The notes: generated from the sequence alone by a model not told the origin. Numbered from the stretch's first letter, positions 42,444-53,550 are shown. The stretch: 64,000 nucleotides of DNA from Arthrobacter sp. Soil782 (GCF_001428435.1 NZ_LMSO01000007.1:248001-312000), one strand, 5' to 3'. Numbers and translations: made by a program.

Positions 42444-43691
42444 GTGAGCTACTCATCGCTGGATGATCTGCTAAAAGTCGGCGTGCGCGGGCGGCACGTA
42501 CTGGTCCGATCGGACCTGAACGTGCCGCTCGATGGCAGCCTCCCCAACCTGCGTGTGACCGACGACGGCCGGATCAGGGCCTCGCTGCCGGTTCTGCGCA
42601 GGCTGACCGAGGCCGGCGCGGCGGTGATCGTCATGGCGCACCTTGGCCGTCCCAAAGGTGCACCCGAGCAGAAGTATTCGCTGAAGCCTGCGGTGGACCG
42701 GTTGGCTGAGCTGGCGGACTTCGACGTGGCCTTCGCCGATGATGTCACCGGTGAGAGCGCGCGTTCGCGTGCCTCCAGCCTGTCCGAGGGAGCCGTACTG
42801 GTTCTGGAGAACGTCCGTTTCGATTCACGTGAGACAAGCAAGGACGATTCCGAGCGGGCAGCGTTCGCAGACGAACTCGTGCAGTTGACGGGTACCAACG
42901 GCGCCTACGTGGACGACGCCTTCGGCGCGGTACACCGGAAGCACGCGAGCGTGTATGACGTCGCATCGCGTCTGCCTGCCTACCAGGGCGACCTCGTGAA
43001 GGCCGAAGTGGATGTGCTGCAGCGCCTGACCGTGGAGCCGGAGCGGCCCTTCGTCGTCGTGCTCGGTGGTTCGAAAGTTTCAGACAAACTTGCTGTCATC
43101 GAAAACCTCATCGGCACAGCGGACCGGTTGTTGATCGGCGGCGGCATGGTCTTCACTTTCCTCGCTGCGCAGGGACACTCCGTCGGTGCGAGCCTGCTTG
43201 AGAAGGACCAGCTCGACACTGTACGTGGCTACCTCGCCCGCGCCGAGGAGGCCGGCACCGAATTCGTGTTGCCTACCGACATCGTGGTTGCGGAGAAGTT
43301 TGCGGCCGACGCCGGCCATGAGACACGGCCCGCCGAAGCCATGGAATCAGGGCAATACGGCGCGGCGGGACTGGGACTGGATATCGGTTCCGAGTCGGGC
43401 GTTGCCTTCGCCCGCCACATTGGCCAGGCGCGCACAGTTTTCTGGAACGGGCCAATGGGCGTGTTCGAGTTCGATGCCTTCGCGGCCGGTACCAAAGCTG
43501 TGGCCCAGGCACTCGCTGATGCAACGTCGGCGGGTGCGCTCACGGTGGTTGGCGGCGGTGATTCGGCCGCGGCCGTCCGCGGCCTCGGCTTTGACGAGTC
43601 GAGCTTCAGCCACATTTCGACCGGTGGCGGCGCGAGCCTGGAATACCTTGAAGGCAAGGAACTGCCGGGCCTGACCGCTCTGCAGCGCTGA
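42444..43691 (+). CDS. pgk: Phosphoglycerate kinase
   Basis: 415 residues from GTG 42444 ([16 protein letters not shown]). [12 protein letters not shown] is the phosphoglycerate-binding signature; [12 protein letters not shown] and the nucleotide loop GGGDSAAAV are present. Makes ATP from 1,3-bisphosphoglycerate. A short first-codon region still overlaps nothing of gap; a longer in-frame reading into gap is not needed. Confidence 0.97.
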   Translation: MSYSSLDDLLKVGVRGRHVLVRSDLNVPLDGSLPNLRVTDDGRIRASLPVLRRLTEAGAAVIVMAHLGRPKGAPEQKYSLKPAVDRLAELADFDVAFADDVTGESARSRASSLSEGAVLVLENVRFDSRETSKDDSERAAFADELVQLTGTNGAYVDDAFGAVHRKHASVYDVASRLPAYQGDLVKAEVDVLQRLTVEPERPFVVVLGGSKVSDKLAVIENLIGTADRLLIGGGMVFTFLAAQGHSVGASLLEKDQLDTVRGYLARAEEAGTEFVLPTDIVVAEKFAADAGHETRPAEAMESGQYGAAGLGLDIGSESGVAFARHIGQARTVFWNGPMGVFEFDAFAAGTKAVAQALADATSAGALTVVGGGDSAAAVRGLGFDESSFSHISTGGGASLEYLEGKELPGLTALQR

Positions 43692-43730
43692 CACCACTTC
43701 CGCAGACCTCTCTCTAGAACTGGAGAACCC

Positions 43731-44546
43731 ATGACTTCCTCGACGAACGGAACTTTCGACCGGCGTCCGCTGATCGCCGGCAACTGGAAGATGAACCTGG
43801 ACCACGTCCAGGCCATTACCCTGCTGCAGAAACTGGCATGGACCCTCGATGACGCAAAGCACGACTACTCGCGCGTGGAGGTCGCGGTGTTCCCTCCGTT
43901 CACCGACCTCCGCGGAGTCCAGACGCTTGTCAAGGGTGATGACCTCGAAATCGTCTACGGAGGCCAGGACCTTTCATCCTTCGATTCCGGCGCCTACACC
44001 GGCGACATTTCCGGTCAGTTCCTGGAGAAGCTTGGATGCGCCTACGTGCTTGTCGGCCATTCGGAGCGGCGAACCATTCATGGTGAGTCGGATGAACTCC
44101 TGAACCGAAAGGTACAGGCCGCATACCGCCACAATGTGGTTCCGGTCCTCTGCGTCGGCGAGGGGCTTGAGATTCGCCAGGCGGGGAACCACGTTGAACA
44201 TACTCTTGGGCAGCTTCGCGAGGACGTCGCCGGGCTGAGCACGGAGCAGGCAGGCAATCTGGTGGTCGCCTACGAACCTGTGTGGGCCATCGGAACGGGT
44301 GAGGTTGCTGGGCCAGGTGACGCACAGGAGATGTGCGCAGCCATCCGCGCGGAACTTGCCGTGATCTTCGACGAATCAGTTGCTGCGCGGGTCCGGCTTC
44401 TCTACGGGGGTTCCGTGAAAGCATCGAATGCCGCTGCGATTCTCAAGGAGCGCGACGTCGACGGTGTGCTGGTTGGCGGAGCGAGCCTGGACGTCGATGA
44501 GTTTGCTAACATTGTCAGGTTCGAGCACCATCTGGTGACCGACTAA
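43731..44546 (+). CDS. tpiA: Triosephosphate isomerase
   Basis: 271 residues. Active-site residues can be seen: Lys in GNWKMNLD, His in LVGHSERR and Glu in [11 protein letters not shown], plus the phosphate loop [17 protein letters not shown] precedes the ATG. Confidence 0.98.
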   Translation: MTSSTNGTFDRRPLIAGNWKMNLDHVQAITLLQKLAWTLDDAKHDYSRVEVAVFPPFTDLRGVQTLVKGDDLEIVYGGQDLSSFDSGAYTGDISGQFLEKLGCAYVLVGHSERRTIHGESDELLNRKVQAAYRHNVVPVLCVGEGLEIRQAGNHVEHTLGQLREDVAGLSTEQAGNLVVAYEPVWAIGTGEVAGPGDAQEMCAAIRAELAVIFDESVAARVRLLYGGSVKASNAAAILKERDVDGVLVGGASLDVDEFANIVRFEHHLVTD

Positions 44547-44566
44547 GGTCACGCTGAAAGGTCACC

Positions 44567-44818
44567 GTGGAAATTCTCCGTATCATCCTGTTGGTACTGC
44601 TGGGTATCACCAGCTTGCTGCTGACACTGCTCATCCTTCTCCACAAAGGCAGGGGGGGCGGTATGTCCGACATGTTCGGTGGCGGCATGACAACCAGCAT
44701 GGGGTCTTCCGGAGTTGCTGAGCGCAACCTTAACCGCTTCACGGTTGCCCTCGGGCTCGCGTGGGGCGTGGTTATCGTTGCCCTCGGGCTGATCCAACGC
44801 TTCGCCGGGGACTCCTAG
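44567..44818 (+). CDS. secG: Preprotein translocase subunit SecG
   Basis: 83 residues from GTG 44567. Two hydrophobic helices (about residues 4-25 and 58-76) with a glycine-rich loop (KGRGGGMSDMFGGGM) typical of SecG. It assists SecYE in protein export. The position after tpiA is conserved in actinobacteria. Confidence 0.94.
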   Translation: MEILRIILLVLLGITSLLLTLLILLHKGRGGGMSDMFGGGMTTSMGSSGVAERNLNRFTVALGLAWGVVIVALGLIQRFAGDS

Positions 44819-44857
44819 AACACCCTTCTGCTATCCCGCGTCCACCACATCAGGGCG

Positions 44858-44863
44858 TACACT
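44858..44863 (+). promoter_or_regulatory. Probable rbpA -10
   Basis: TACACT, predicting a 38-nt leader before rbpA. I do not see a clear -35 for any specific sigma factor. Confidence 0.35.
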
Positions 44864-44907
44864 GAACCTCGAACGCAGGTCGTGTGCGGTACTGATGGGA
44901 GAAATCC

Positions 44908-45282
44908 ATGGTGAACGCGGGACACGCTTTTAAAGGCTCACGCATCGGTTCCGGCTACATTCTGCCGGCATCGGGTAGGCATCTGGATGCAGAACGCGCG
45001 CAGGGTCTTGTAGACCGCACTGTCGTGAGTTACTGGTGTCTGGAAGGCCACGAGACGAGGCCCACCTTCGCAAAGTTGAGCGAAGCCGAGATTCCTGAGG
45101 TGTGGGAGTGCGGCCGTTGCGGCCGGCCCGCCGGGCGGTCACCGGGAATGGATCTCAACGTCGACGGCGATGAGCCGTTTAAGAGTCACCTCCAGTATGT
45201 GAAGGAACGCCGCACAGAAGCGGAAGCAAAAAAGGTGTTGGAGAATGCGCTGGCGCAGTTGCGCCAGCGCCATTCCGTCTAG
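44908..45282 (+). CDS. rbpA: RNA polymerase-binding protein RbpA
   Basis: 124 residues. Actinobacteria-specific transcription factor that joins RNA polymerase and the principal sigma factor and stabilises the open complex. The central core shows YWCLEGHETRPTFA and CGRCGRPAG, and the C-terminal sigma-interacting helix spans about residues 90-118. Its last codons carry a perfect 11-bp inverted repeat, and its stop shares CTAG with the convergent pgl stop. Confidence 0.95.
   Translation: MVNAGHAFKGSRIGSGYILPASGRHLDAERAQGLVDRTVVSYWCLEGHETRPTFAKLSEAEIPEVWECGRCGRPAGRSPGMDLNVDGDEPFKSHLQYVKERRTEAEAKKVLENALAQLRQRHSV
45247..45270. terminator. Intragenic hairpin at the rbpA/pgl junction
   Basis: GCGCTGGCGCA (45247-45257) and TGCGCCAGCGC (45260-45270) form an 11-bp stem inside the last rbpA codons. 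A second, weaker CCGGCG/CGCCGG hairpin (45283-45288 with 45296-45301) lies inside the last pgl codons. With no free intergenic space these may stop transcription for both genes. Confidence 0.5.
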
Positions 45283-46088
45283 CCGGCGTCAGACTCGCCG
45301 GTGTCGATCAGACGCCCAGGAAGTTGGCTTGCAGCTTCCTGATCGATTAGCCACAGGGTTTTCCGCCGTCCGCGCGCGCCCGCAGCAGGAACCTGGACAG
45401 CGCCGGCACCGGCAAGTGCGAGCCCTACTGCACCAGCCTTGTCCTGACCGGCAACTCCCAGCCAGACTTCCTCAGCCGAGTTGATGGCTTCCAGCGTGAG
45501 GCTCACCCGTTTGGGTGGGGGCTTCGGTGCATCCCGAACGCCCACCACGGTTTGGCCTTTGGTACGTACTCCCGCCATCTCGGGGAACAGCGAGGCAATA
45601 TGCGCGTCGGGTCCGACGCCGAGCAGCAGTATGTCGAATTTCGGCAGACGCGGGTCCGCGAGTTGCGTGCCTGCTGCTGCTTCCTTGTCCGCAGCTTGCT
45701 GTAGGCGGGAGGCGTAATCGGCAGCTGCCTCGTCCTCGGTGCTGAAGGAGTCGGATGCACCGAATTCATGCACACGCTCGGCGGAGACGCCTATCTGGTC
45801 CAGAAGAGCCGTCCTGGCCTGAACAACATTGCGGTCCTGGTGGCCGGCCGGAAGGAAGCGCTCATCCCCCCACCAGAAATCCACAGTGGACCAGTCCACT
45901 GCCGACAGGGCAGGAGACTCGGCCACAGCGCGGAGCGCGCCAATTCCGAGTGTCCCGCCGGTGAGGACCACAGTGGCGGTTCCACGCTCGTTTTGAATAT
46001 CCACGAGCCGTGTAACGAGACGCGCCGCTACTGACGCCGCCAACAATCCCGCGTCAGGGTGGATACTGACTTTAGGTTCAGGGTTCAC
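45279..46088 (-). CDS. pgl: 6-Phosphogluconolactonase
   Basis: 269 residues. Hydrolyses 6-phosphogluconolactone in the oxidative pentose-phosphate pathway. Has the DevB/SOL-type N-terminal strand (VVLTGGTLGIGALRA), WWGDERFLP and LLLGVGPDAHIASLFP. Last gene of the tkt-tal-pgi-zwf-opcA-pgl operon; its start overlaps the opcA end by 11 bases. Confidence 0.95.
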   Translation of the reverse strand: MNPEPKVSIHPDAGLLAASVAARLVTRLVDIQNERGTATVVLTGGTLGIGALRAVAESPALSAVDWSTVDFWWGDERFLPAGHQDRNVVQARTALLDQIGVSAERVHEFGASDSFSTEDEAAADYASRLQQAADKEAAAGTQLADPRLPKFDILLLGVGPDAHIASLFPEMAGVRTKGQTVVGVRDAPKPPPKRVSLTLEAINSAEEVWLGVAGQDKAGAVGLALAGAGAVQVPAAGARGRRKTLWLIDQEAASQLPGRLIDTGESDAG

Positions 46089-47019
46089 TGGTCCGTACGC
46101 TCCTCAAATTGGTCCGTGCGAGCCCATCGGTGATGACTTCGCCGAACACGTCATCGGGGTCAAGACGCCGCAACTCTTCCGCGAGACAGTCTTGCAGGCT
46201 GCGACGGGGGAGGGAAATTCGCTGTACGGGTTGGTCCGGCTGGTGCAACTCCGCGACGGATCGCCGCGGACGATTGAGCTCGACATCGCCTGCGGCGCGG
46301 GACAGCACGACGCGATGCAGGCCGGTTCCAGGCTCTCCGGCCTCGATAGAGACCGGTGTGTCGAGTGCCAGGGTCAGCCACGCTGCAAGCAGTACCGTAC
46401 TGGGGGAGTCGGAAGCCCCTTCCACGGTAACTGCAGTGATGGGCGATCCATCGAGTTGCTCAAGAACGGCGGCGAGCTGGATCCGCCAATTCGTCAGCCT
46501 CGTCCAGGCCAAGTCGGTATCTCCAGCCTGATACGTCCGGCGGATGTTGAACAACGCCGCCGTCGGATCGGGCTCGTTTGCTGAATCGGTAATGCGACGG
46601 TGCGCGATGCTGCCGATTGAGGTTTGAGCGGCTGCCTCGGGAACACCATGCGGCCACCAGGCGACGATGGGCGCGTCAGGGAGCAGAAGCGCCGAAACGA
46701 GAGACTCACTTTCTCCTGCGAGCTCCCCGTAACCGCGCAGGACGATCACCTCGGACGCGCCGGCGTCGCCGCCGACCCGGATCTGCGCGTCGAGCCGAGT
46801 CTGTGCAGAGTCGGTTCCCTCGGCCAGAACGATGATGCGGCAAGGGTGTTCCCTGCTGGCTTCATTTGCCGCGAGGATCGCTTCTTCCTCGTGGCCGGAA
46901 CGGGTGATGACCACCAGCGTCAGCACCCTGCCAAGGGCGACAACGCCGCCCTTGTCCCGCATGGTCATGATTTCCTTTGAAACCTTGGAGGTTGTTGTAT
47001 CAGGTAGATCGACGATCAT
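46078..47019 (-). CDS. opcA: Glucose-6-phosphate dehydrogenase assembly protein OpcA
   Basis: 313 residues. OpcA is needed for full activity of glucose-6-phosphate dehydrogenase and redox regulation of it in cyanobacteria and actinobacteria; it is not itself the enzyme. The family pattern APIVAWWPHGVPEAA is visible. It overlaps zwf by 4 bases, in line with coupled synthesis of the partner proteins. Confidence 0.93.
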   Translation of the reverse strand: MIVDLPDTTTSKVSKEIMTMRDKGGVVALGRVLTLVVITRSGHEEEAILAANEASREHPCRIIVLAEGTDSAQTRLDAQIRVGGDAGASEVIVLRGYGELAGESESLVSALLLPDAPIVAWWPHGVPEAAAQTSIGSIAHRRITDSANEPDPTAALFNIRRTYQAGDTDLAWTRLTNWRIQLAAVLEQLDGSPITAVTVEGASDSPSTVLLAAWLTLALDTPVSIEAGEPGTGLHRVVLSRAAGDVELNRPRRSVAELHQPDQPVQRISLPRRSLQDCLAEELRRLDPDDVFGEVITDGLARTNLRSVRTSEP

Positions 47020-48557
47020 GGCCGCCTCCAGGTCCTTCCATCACGGGCCAGCAATTCATCAGCGGAGTCCGGACCCCAACTGCCGGGAACGTATTTCTCG
47101 GGTGCTGAGGGGAGGGTTGACCAATACTCTTCGAACGGATCGAGTATCTTCCACGACAGTTCCACCTCCTGGTGGCGCGGGAACAGCGGCGGTTCTCCGA
47201 GCAGCACGTCGAGGATGAGGCGTTCGTAAGCTTCCGGACTGGATTCGGTGAAGGAGTGGCCGTAACCGAAGTCCATGGTTACGTCGCGCACCTCCATCTG
47301 CGTTCCGGGAACCTTCGAACCGAAACGGATAGTGGCGCCCTCGTCCGGCTGGACGCGAATGACTACGGCATTTTGTCCGAAATCTCCCTCCCCGTGATCG
47401 CGGAACAGAAGATTCGGTGCACGCTTGAAGACGACGGCAATCTCCGTGACCCTGCGGCCCAAGCGTTTTCCGGCGCGGAGGTAGAACGGTACACCGCTCC
47501 AGCGCCGGGTATTGATGTCCAACCGGATTGCTGCGTAGGTTTCCGTCGTGGAATCGGCTGGAATACCGTCCTCGTCCAAGAAGGCATTCACCAGCTCGCC
47601 TCCCTGCCAGCCGCCGTCGTACTGTCCCCTGGCAGAGTGGGTGGACAGATCGTCAGGCAGTTTGACGGCGGCAAGAACTTTTTCCTTCTCAGCGCGTAAA
47701 TCCTCCGCGTTGAATGAGATCGGTTCCTCCATAGCTGTCAGGGCCAACAGCTGGAGCAAATGGTTCTGGATGACGTCGCGCGCAGCTCCGACGCCGTCGT
47801 AGTAGCCGGCCCTGCCGCCGATGCCGATGTCCTCCGCCATGGTGATCTGGACGTGGTCAACGTAGTTGGCGTTCCAGAGCGGCTCGAAGAGCTGGTTGGC
47901 GAAACGGAGGGCGAGGATGTTCTGGACGGTTTCCTTGCCAAGGTAGTGGTCAATCCGGAAAACCGCATCGGGAGGAAAGACCTGCTCAACGATCGCGTTC
48001 AGCTCACGGGCCGATTCCAGGTTGTGGCCGAACGGCTTCTCGATAACCACCCGACGCCATTTGCCTTCCTCCGGCTGAGCGAGGCCATGCTCGGACAGCT
48101 TCTGGCACACCAGCTCGAACGCCTTGGGCGGAATGGAGAGGTAAAACGCGTGATTACCCCGGGTTCCGCGCGTTGAGTCGAGGTCCTCGACGGTCTTCTT
48201 GAGCTCTATGAAGGCGTCGTCGTCGTCGAAGTTCCCCTGAACAAACCGGATGCCGGCTGAGAGCTGTTCCCACACCGACTCGTCAAAGGGGGTTCGGGCG
48301 GACTGCTTCACCGAGGTCAGAACCTCCCGGGCGAAGTCCTCATCGCTCCAGTCCCGGCGCCCGAACCCCACCAGCGCGAAACTCGGAGGCAGCAGTCCGC
48401 GGTTCGCGAGGTCATAGACAGCCGGCATCAGTTTTTTGCGCGCAAGGTCACCTGTCACGCCAAACAGGACCAGCGAGGACGGTCCAGCGATCCGGTTGAG
48501 GCGTCGGTCCCGTGGGTCCCGCAGTGGATTCCTGAACTTGGTGCTGTTATCAGGCAT
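47016..48557 (-). CDS. zwf: Glucose-6-phosphate dehydrogenase
   Basis: 513 residues. NADP-binding loop GVTGDLARKKLMPA, substrate site RIDHYLGKETVQN, and EKPFGHNLESA. First oxidative step of the pentose-phosphate pathway and a main NADPH source. Its ATG directly follows the TAG of pgi with no gap. Confidence 0.98.
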   Translation of the reverse strand: MPDNSTKFRNPLRDPRDRRLNRIAGPSSLVLFGVTGDLARKKLMPAVYDLANRGLLPPSFALVGFGRRDWSDEDFAREVLTSVKQSARTPFDESVWEQLSAGIRFVQGNFDDDDAFIELKKTVEDLDSTRGTRGNHAFYLSIPPKAFELVCQKLSEHGLAQPEEGKWRRVVIEKPFGHNLESARELNAIVEQVFPPDAVFRIDHYLGKETVQNILALRFANQLFEPLWNANYVDHVQITMAEDIGIGGRAGYYDGVGAARDVIQNHLLQLLALTAMEEPISFNAEDLRAEKEKVLAAVKLPDDLSTHSARGQYDGGWQGGELVNAFLDEDGIPADSTTETYAAIRLDINTRRWSGVPFYLRAGKRLGRRVTEIAVVFKRAPNLLFRDHGEGDFGQNAVVIRVQPDEGATIRFGSKVPGTQMEVRDVTMDFGYGHSFTESSPEAYERLILDVLLGEPPLFPRHQEVELSWKILDPFEEYWSTLPSAPEKYVPGSWGPDSADELLARDGRTWRRP

Positions 48558-50195
48558 CTACCCGTTTCCGTTTTCAGCTGATCGGGCGGCCAGGTGATCA
48601 ATGACGTCGTGAAGCTGCCGGATGCCCGCAGGGCGGTCTGACAGGTGGAGGCGCAGGACCGGACGGTGCGCATCTTCCAGAACCTTTGCGTCTCCTGCGG
48701 CCTGGGCAGCGATCAACTCACCGAAGCTGAAGGGCCGTTCGGGGATTACCAGGTCCTCTGTAGTAGCTCCGGTTATCTGGAGGTACGCGCCCACCGGTGT
48801 TCCGCCCTTGTGGAACTGCCCGGTCGAGTGCAGGAAGCGGGGCCCCCAACCGAACGTCACCGGACGGCCGGTTGCCCGCGCCAGGGCCGGTCGGATCCTG
48901 GCCAGCGGAGCCTCAGCGATGCGGTCGAGATACGCCTGTACCGCAAGATAGCCGTTCGGCTCCAGCGATCCGATCAATGCCTCGAGCGCTTCACCGAGTG
49001 TGGCTGCCGAGCCGAGCAGGCTTCGGCTGCCGCGAACCTCGACAGCTCCGTCCACGAAGTTCGGGGCTGCGGCCTCGGGCCGCTCGTCCAGCAGTCCGCG
49101 GGCGGCCTGCTTGGCCGCCTCCACATCCGGCTGATCGAATGGGTTGATACCCAGAAGCCTGCCGGCGACGGCGGTTGCGAATTCCCACGCCAGGAGCTGG
49201 CTGCCGAGGCTGCCTCCGACGGCGATGGCGTTCCCGGCCGGCTCGGTGTTGGAGTCGGGAGAGACCAGATGGACTGCGAGTACGTCCGGTGCACCCGAAG
49301 ACAATTCAGGAGCGCCCTGTTCTACAACAACCGGAAGGACTCCTGTTCCCAGCTTGCCGGTTGATTCGGCGATGAGCTGTTCGACCCAGTCGCCGAGGCC
49401 GATGATTCCGGACCCTTCGTCAACGAACACGATCTTGTCGCGTAGCGGTAGGGTACCGCCGAGAACTGCGCCGAGGCGCAAACCGACGTTGCCGGCGTCG
49501 TCATCGAACAGGAATTCACCGATGGATTCTGCGTCATCAAGCAAGGTGGCCACATCCGCCCCCGCGAGGCCTGAGGGCACGAGGCCGAACGCGGTGAGGG
49601 CGGAATATCGGCCTCCTACCGTCGGATCCGCGTTGAAAACGGCGCGGTAGCCGGCAGCCCGGGCGGATTCATCCAGTGGTGAGCCGGGATCAGTGACGAT
49701 AATGATCCGGCTCTTGGCGTCTACTCCGGCATCAGTGAAGGCCTGCTCAAAGGCCCGACGCTGGGAGTCGGTTTCCACCGTTGAACCCGACTTCGAGGAC
49801 ACCACAATGGCGGTGGTCCCGATGCGCTCGGCCAGTGCCCCGCGAACCTGTGCAGGATCGGTTGAGTCGAGAACAGTCAGCTCAACCCCGGCGGACCGGG
49901 TAATGACCTCAGGCGCAAGCGACGAGCCACCCATGCCGCAGAGCACAATGTGGTTCACGCCCTCGTTTGCGAGATCGCTGCGCAGCTGCTCGATCTCCGG
50001 CAGGAGGGCGCGTGAGGCATCGATCAGGTCAACCCAGCCCAAACGGACCGATGCCTCAGACTCAGACTCAGGTCCCCACAGGGTGGAGTCCTTGGCCATG
50101 ATCCGCGAAGCAACCTTCTCCTGCACGAGTTCGGGCATGGCCCGCTCGATGGCTTCAGCGGCGGCCCCGGATGCGTTGACAAAGAGGGTAGCCAT
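48558..50195 (-). CDS. pgi: Glucose-6-phosphate isomerase
   Basis: 545 residues. SIS-type sugar-phosphate isomerase; IVVSSKSGSTVETD is the phosphosugar-binding loop and FSFGELIAAQAAGDAKVLED lies at the C-terminal end. The sequence fits the actinobacterial Pgi type found inside pentose-phosphate operons, which differs from the enteric type. Its placement between tal and zwf supplies glucose 6-phosphate to Zwf. Confidence 0.92.
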   Translation of the reverse strand: MATLFVNASGAAAEAIERAMPELVQEKVASRIMAKDSTLWGPESESEASVRLGWVDLIDASRALLPEIEQLRSDLANEGVNHIVLCGMGGSSLAPEVITRSAGVELTVLDSTDPAQVRGALAERIGTTAIVVSSKSGSTVETDSQRRAFEQAFTDAGVDAKSRIIIVTDPGSPLDESARAAGYRAVFNADPTVGGRYSALTAFGLVPSGLAGADVATLLDDAESIGEFLFDDDAGNVGLRLGAVLGGTLPLRDKIVFVDEGSGIIGLGDWVEQLIAESTGKLGTGVLPVVVEQGAPELSSGAPDVLAVHLVSPDSNTEPAGNAIAVGGSLGSQLLAWEFATAVAGRLLGINPFDQPDVEAAKQAARGLLDERPEAAAPNFVDGAVEVRGSRSLLGSAATLGEALEALIGSLEPNGYLAVQAYLDRIAEAPLARIRPALARATGRPVTFGWGPRFLHSTGQFHKGGTPVGAYLQITGATTEDLVIPERPFSFGELIAAQAAGDAKVLEDAHRPVLRLHLSDRPAGIRQLHDVIDHLAARSAENGNG

Positions 50196-50201
50196 GAGTG
50201 A

Positions 50202-51314
50202 TCAGCCCTTCGCAGATTCGAGAGCGGTAGTGACTGTTTCGAGGAGTTCGCCCCAGCTGGCCACGAACTTGTCCAGACCCTCTTCCTCAAGCAGGTGGAC
50301 GATTTCCTTGTAGGAGATTCCGATGTTCTCGAGCCGGTCCAGGATGTCATTGGACTCCGCATAGGTGCCGGTGACGGTGTCGCCCGCGATCTCACCGTGG
50401 TCTGCAGTGGCTTCGAGGGTCTTTTCCGGCATGGTGTTCACAACGCCGGCGGCCACGAGACCCGTGACGTACAGCGTGTCCGGGTACGCGGGATCCTTGA
50501 CGCCCGTCGAGGCCCAGAGCGGGCGCTGCGGGTGGGCACCGGCTGTTGCGAGGACCTTCCAGCGCTCGGAACTGAAAGCTTCTTCATAGACCTGGTAGGC
50601 GAGACGGGCGTTGGCAAGCCCGGCCTGGCCGCGCAGCGCCGCTGCTTCATCGGTTCCCATGGCGTCGAGGCGCTTGTCGATCTCTGCATCCACGCGGGAA
50701 ACGAAGAAGGAAGCCACCGAATGGATGGTGGAGAGATCATGCCCGTTGTCCTTCGCCTGCTCAAGGCCCAGCATGAAGGCGTTGATGACTTCGCGGTAGC
50801 GCTCAAGCGAGAAGATCAGGGTCACATTGACACTGATTCCGGCTGCGAGGGTTGCCGTGATTGCTTCGAGGCCTTCAACGGTGGCGGGGATCTTGATGTG
50901 GACATTGCTGCGGCCCACCGCATCGAACAGGTGCCGGGCCTCGGCAATGGTGCCCGCCGTATCGCGGGCAAGCCGGGGATCAACTTCGATGGACACGCGT
51001 CCGTCGACTCCGCCCGTCTTTTCAGCGACCGGGGCAAAGATGTCGCACGCTTGGGCTACATCGGTAGTGGTGATTTCGAAGACGGCAGTGTCGACGTCCG
51101 CGCCGGATGCAGCAAGCTGCTTGACCTGCGCTGAGTAGGACTCGCCGTTCTTGAGCGCTGCGGCGAAGATGCTCGGGTTGGTAGTGACCCCGACGACGTC
51201 GCGGTCAGTGATAAGCGCCTTCAGGGTTCCAGTGGTGATCCGCTCACGGGAGAGGTCATCCAGCCAGATGGACACGCCGGCTTCGGAAAGTGCGGCGGTA
51301 GGGGTGGGAGTCAT
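50202..51314 (-). CDS. tal: Transaldolase
   Basis: 370 residues from ATG 51314 ([15 protein letters not shown]), with AAGGAG on the minus strand upstream; the open frame extends further but lacks family similarity there. The active-site lysine lies in [13 protein letters not shown] and [12 protein letters not shown] is conserved. Moves a dihydroxyacetone unit between sugar phosphates in the non-oxidative branch. Confidence 0.97.
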   Translation of the reverse strand: MTPTPTAALSEAGVSIWLDDLSRERITTGTLKALITDRDVVGVTTNPSIFAAALKNGESYSAQVKQLAASGADVDTAVFEITTTDVAQACDIFAPVAEKTGGVDGRVSIEVDPRLARDTAGTIAEARHLFDAVGRSNVHIKIPATVEGLEAITATLAAGISVNVTLIFSLERYREVINAFMLGLEQAKDNGHDLSTIHSVASFFVSRVDAEIDKRLDAMGTDEAAALRGQAGLANARLAYQVYEEAFSSERWKVLATAGAHPQRPLWASTGVKDPAYPDTLYVTGLVAAGVVNTMPEKTLEATADHGEIAGDTVTGTYAESNDILDRLENIGISYKEIVHLLEEEGLDKFVASWGELLETVTTALESAKG

Positions 51315-51363
51315 TGCGTTTTCTCCTTGATCCAGGGTGGATTGTGCTGTCTGTGAGGCAGTG

Positions 51364-53550
51364 CTAGAGGTGATCGCCGGTTGTCGAAGCAGGGGCGCCG
51401 GCTGCTGCCGCCGTCCCGTCCGGAGCACTGCGGGTCCCGGCGGCAGCGATCGAATCGCGGGCAGCCTCGACCACGGCTTCGGAGGTAATTCCGAACTCGC
51501 GGAACAGGGTCTTGTAATCGGCTGAGGCACCGAAGTGCTCAAGCGAGACGGAACGGCCGGCATCGCCGACGAGCTCCCGCCAACCTTGGGCAATTCCGGC
51601 CTCTACTGACACGCGGGCCCGGATGCCCGAGGGCAGAACTGACTCGCGGTATGACTCATCCTGCTTGTTGAACCATTCGAGGCAGGGCAGGGAAACGACG
51701 CGCGCGGCGATGCCGTCCTTCTGCAGCTCCGAGCGGGCCTCGACGGCAAGTTGGACTTCGGACCCGGTAGCGATCAGGATGACGTCCGGGTCACCGTTGG
51801 GCGCTTCGGCAAGGACATAAGCACCTCTGGCGACGCCTTCGGCCGAGGCAAAGGTGTCTCCATCCGCTTCACCGGCGCCGCGCTCCCAGGTGGGGATGTT
51901 CTGGCGGGTGAGAACGATACCGGCGGGGTTCGAGGTGTTCTCGAGGATGGTGCGCCACGCAACCGCGACCTCATTCGCGTCGCCCGGGCGGACAACGTCC
52001 AGACCCGGAATCGCGCGGAGCGACGCAAGCTGCTCGACGGGCTGGTGGGTTGGCCCGTCTTCACCGAGCCCGATGGAGTCGTGGGTCCACACATAGATCG
52101 CAGGCACTCCCATGAGCGCGCCGAGTCGGATGGCCGGCCGCTGATAGTCACTGAAGATCAGGAAGGTGCCCGAGAATGCCCGCGTGCTGCTGTGCATGAC
52201 AATGCCGTTTACTATGGCGGCGGCCGCATGTTCGCGAATACCGAAATGCAGAACCCTGCCGTAGGGGTTTCCGGACCAGGCATCAGTCTGCTTGCTGACA
52301 GGCACGAAGGATGGGGATCCCTCGATTGTGGTGTTGTTGGATTCCGCCAGGTCTGCTGAGCCGCCCCAGAGTTCCGGGAGCACTGGACCGACTGCACTGA
52401 GTACCTTGCCGGAGGCGGCACGGGTAGACATATCCTTGCCGGCCTTGAACTCAGGAAGGCTCGACTCCCAGCCAACGGGAAGTTCGCGGGCGGAGATGCG
52501 GTCGAGCAGCGCGGCGCTGTCTGGATTGGCGGACTTCCAGGCGCTGAACGTGTCTTCCCAGCTCCTGCGGGCTTCCTGGCCGCGGTCCACAACCTTCCGG
52601 GCGTGAGCCAGGACTTCGTCGTCGACCTGGAAATGCTGATCCGGGTCGAGTCCCAGGGTGGACTTCAGCGCCGCAACCTCGTCCTTGCCGAGCGCTGAAC
52701 CGTGGATCTTGCCCGTGTTCTGCTTGTTGGGAGCAGGCCAGCCGATGATGGTGCGGAGGGAAATGATGGAGGGGCGGGAGGTCTCTGCCTTCGCGGCCTT
52801 CAGGGCACTGTAGAGCTCGGCGATGTCCTCCACGTATTCACCGGTTTTGGTCCAGTCCACCCGCTGGGTGTGCCAGCCGTAGGCAGCGTAGCGGCCGAGG
52901 ACATCCTCGGTGAAGGCGATATCTGTGTCGTCCTCGATGGAGATGTGGTTCTCGTCGTAGATCATCACGAGGTTACCCAGTTCCTGGTGACCGGCAAGGG
53001 AAGACGCCTCGGAAGTAACACCTTCCTGAAGATCGCCGTCGGAAGCGATGACCCAGATGGTGTGGTCGAACGGGCTCTCACCCTGCGGCGCTTCCGGGTC
53101 AAGGAGGCCGCGCATGCGGCGCTGGGCGTAAGCGAAACCGACGGAGGAGGCGAGGCCCTGACCGAGCGGGCCCGTGGTGATCTCGACGCCCGCGGTGTGG
53201 CGGTACTCGGGGTGGCCTGGGGTCTTCGAGCCCCAGGTCCGCAGCGCCTTCAGGTCCTCGAGTTCGAGGCCGTAGCCGGAGAGGAAAAGCTGAATGTAGA
53301 GGGTCAGCGAGGTGTGCCCGGGGGAGAGTACGAAGCGGTCACGGCCGGTCCACTCCGGGTCGGTGGGATCATGGCGCATGAATTTCTGGAAGAGGAGGTA
53401 GGCCGCCGGGGCGAGGCTCATCGCCGTTCCCGGGTGCCCGTTCCCCACCTTCTCTACCGCATCCGCCGCGAGTGCACGGATTGCGTCTACCGCACGCTCA
53501 TCCAGTTCGTTCCAGTCCAGGTCCTGCTTTTCCAGCTGTGGCACGTTCAC
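51364..53550 (-). CDS. tkt: Transketolase
   Basis: 728 residues from GTG 53550. Thiamine-diphosphate enzyme: motif [13 protein letters not shown]-type cofactor site ([12 protein letters not shown] then NHISIE), substrate His in [10 protein letters not shown], and the catalytic region [21 protein letters not shown]. First gene of the minus-strand pentose-phosphate operon. A GTG 6 bases downstream is an alternative start. Confidence 0.97.
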   Translation of the reverse strand: MNVPQLEKQDLDWNELDERAVDAIRALAADAVEKVGNGHPGTAMSLAPAAYLLFQKFMRHDPTDPEWTGRDRFVLSPGHTSLTLYIQLFLSGYGLELEDLKALRTWGSKTPGHPEYRHTAGVEITTGPLGQGLASSVGFAYAQRRMRGLLDPEAPQGESPFDHTIWVIASDGDLQEGVTSEASSLAGHQELGNLVMIYDENHISIEDDTDIAFTEDVLGRYAAYGWHTQRVDWTKTGEYVEDIAELYSALKAAKAETSRPSIISLRTIIGWPAPNKQNTGKIHGSALGKDEVAALKSTLGLDPDQHFQVDDEVLAHARKVVDRGQEARRSWEDTFSAWKSANPDSAALLDRISARELPVGWESSLPEFKAGKDMSTRAASGKVLSAVGPVLPELWGGSADLAESNNTTIEGSPSFVPVSKQTDAWSGNPYGRVLHFGIREHAAAAIVNGIVMHSSTRAFSGTFLIFSDYQRPAIRLGALMGVPAIYVWTHDSIGLGEDGPTHQPVEQLASLRAIPGLDVVRPGDANEVAVAWRTILENTSNPAGIVLTRQNIPTWERGAGEADGDTFASAEGVARGAYVLAEAPNGDPDVILIATGSEVQLAVEARSELQKDGIAARVVSLPCLEWFNKQDESYRESVLPSGIRARVSVEAGIAQGWRELVGDAGRSVSLEHFGASADYKTLFREFGITSEAVVEAARDSIAAAGTRSAPDGTAAAAGAPASTTGDHL

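Noticed and set aside
45246-45275. Palindrome at the rbpA end as a mobile-element inverted repeat
   Set aside because: Single copy, no transposase nearby; better explained as a hairpin at a convergent junction.
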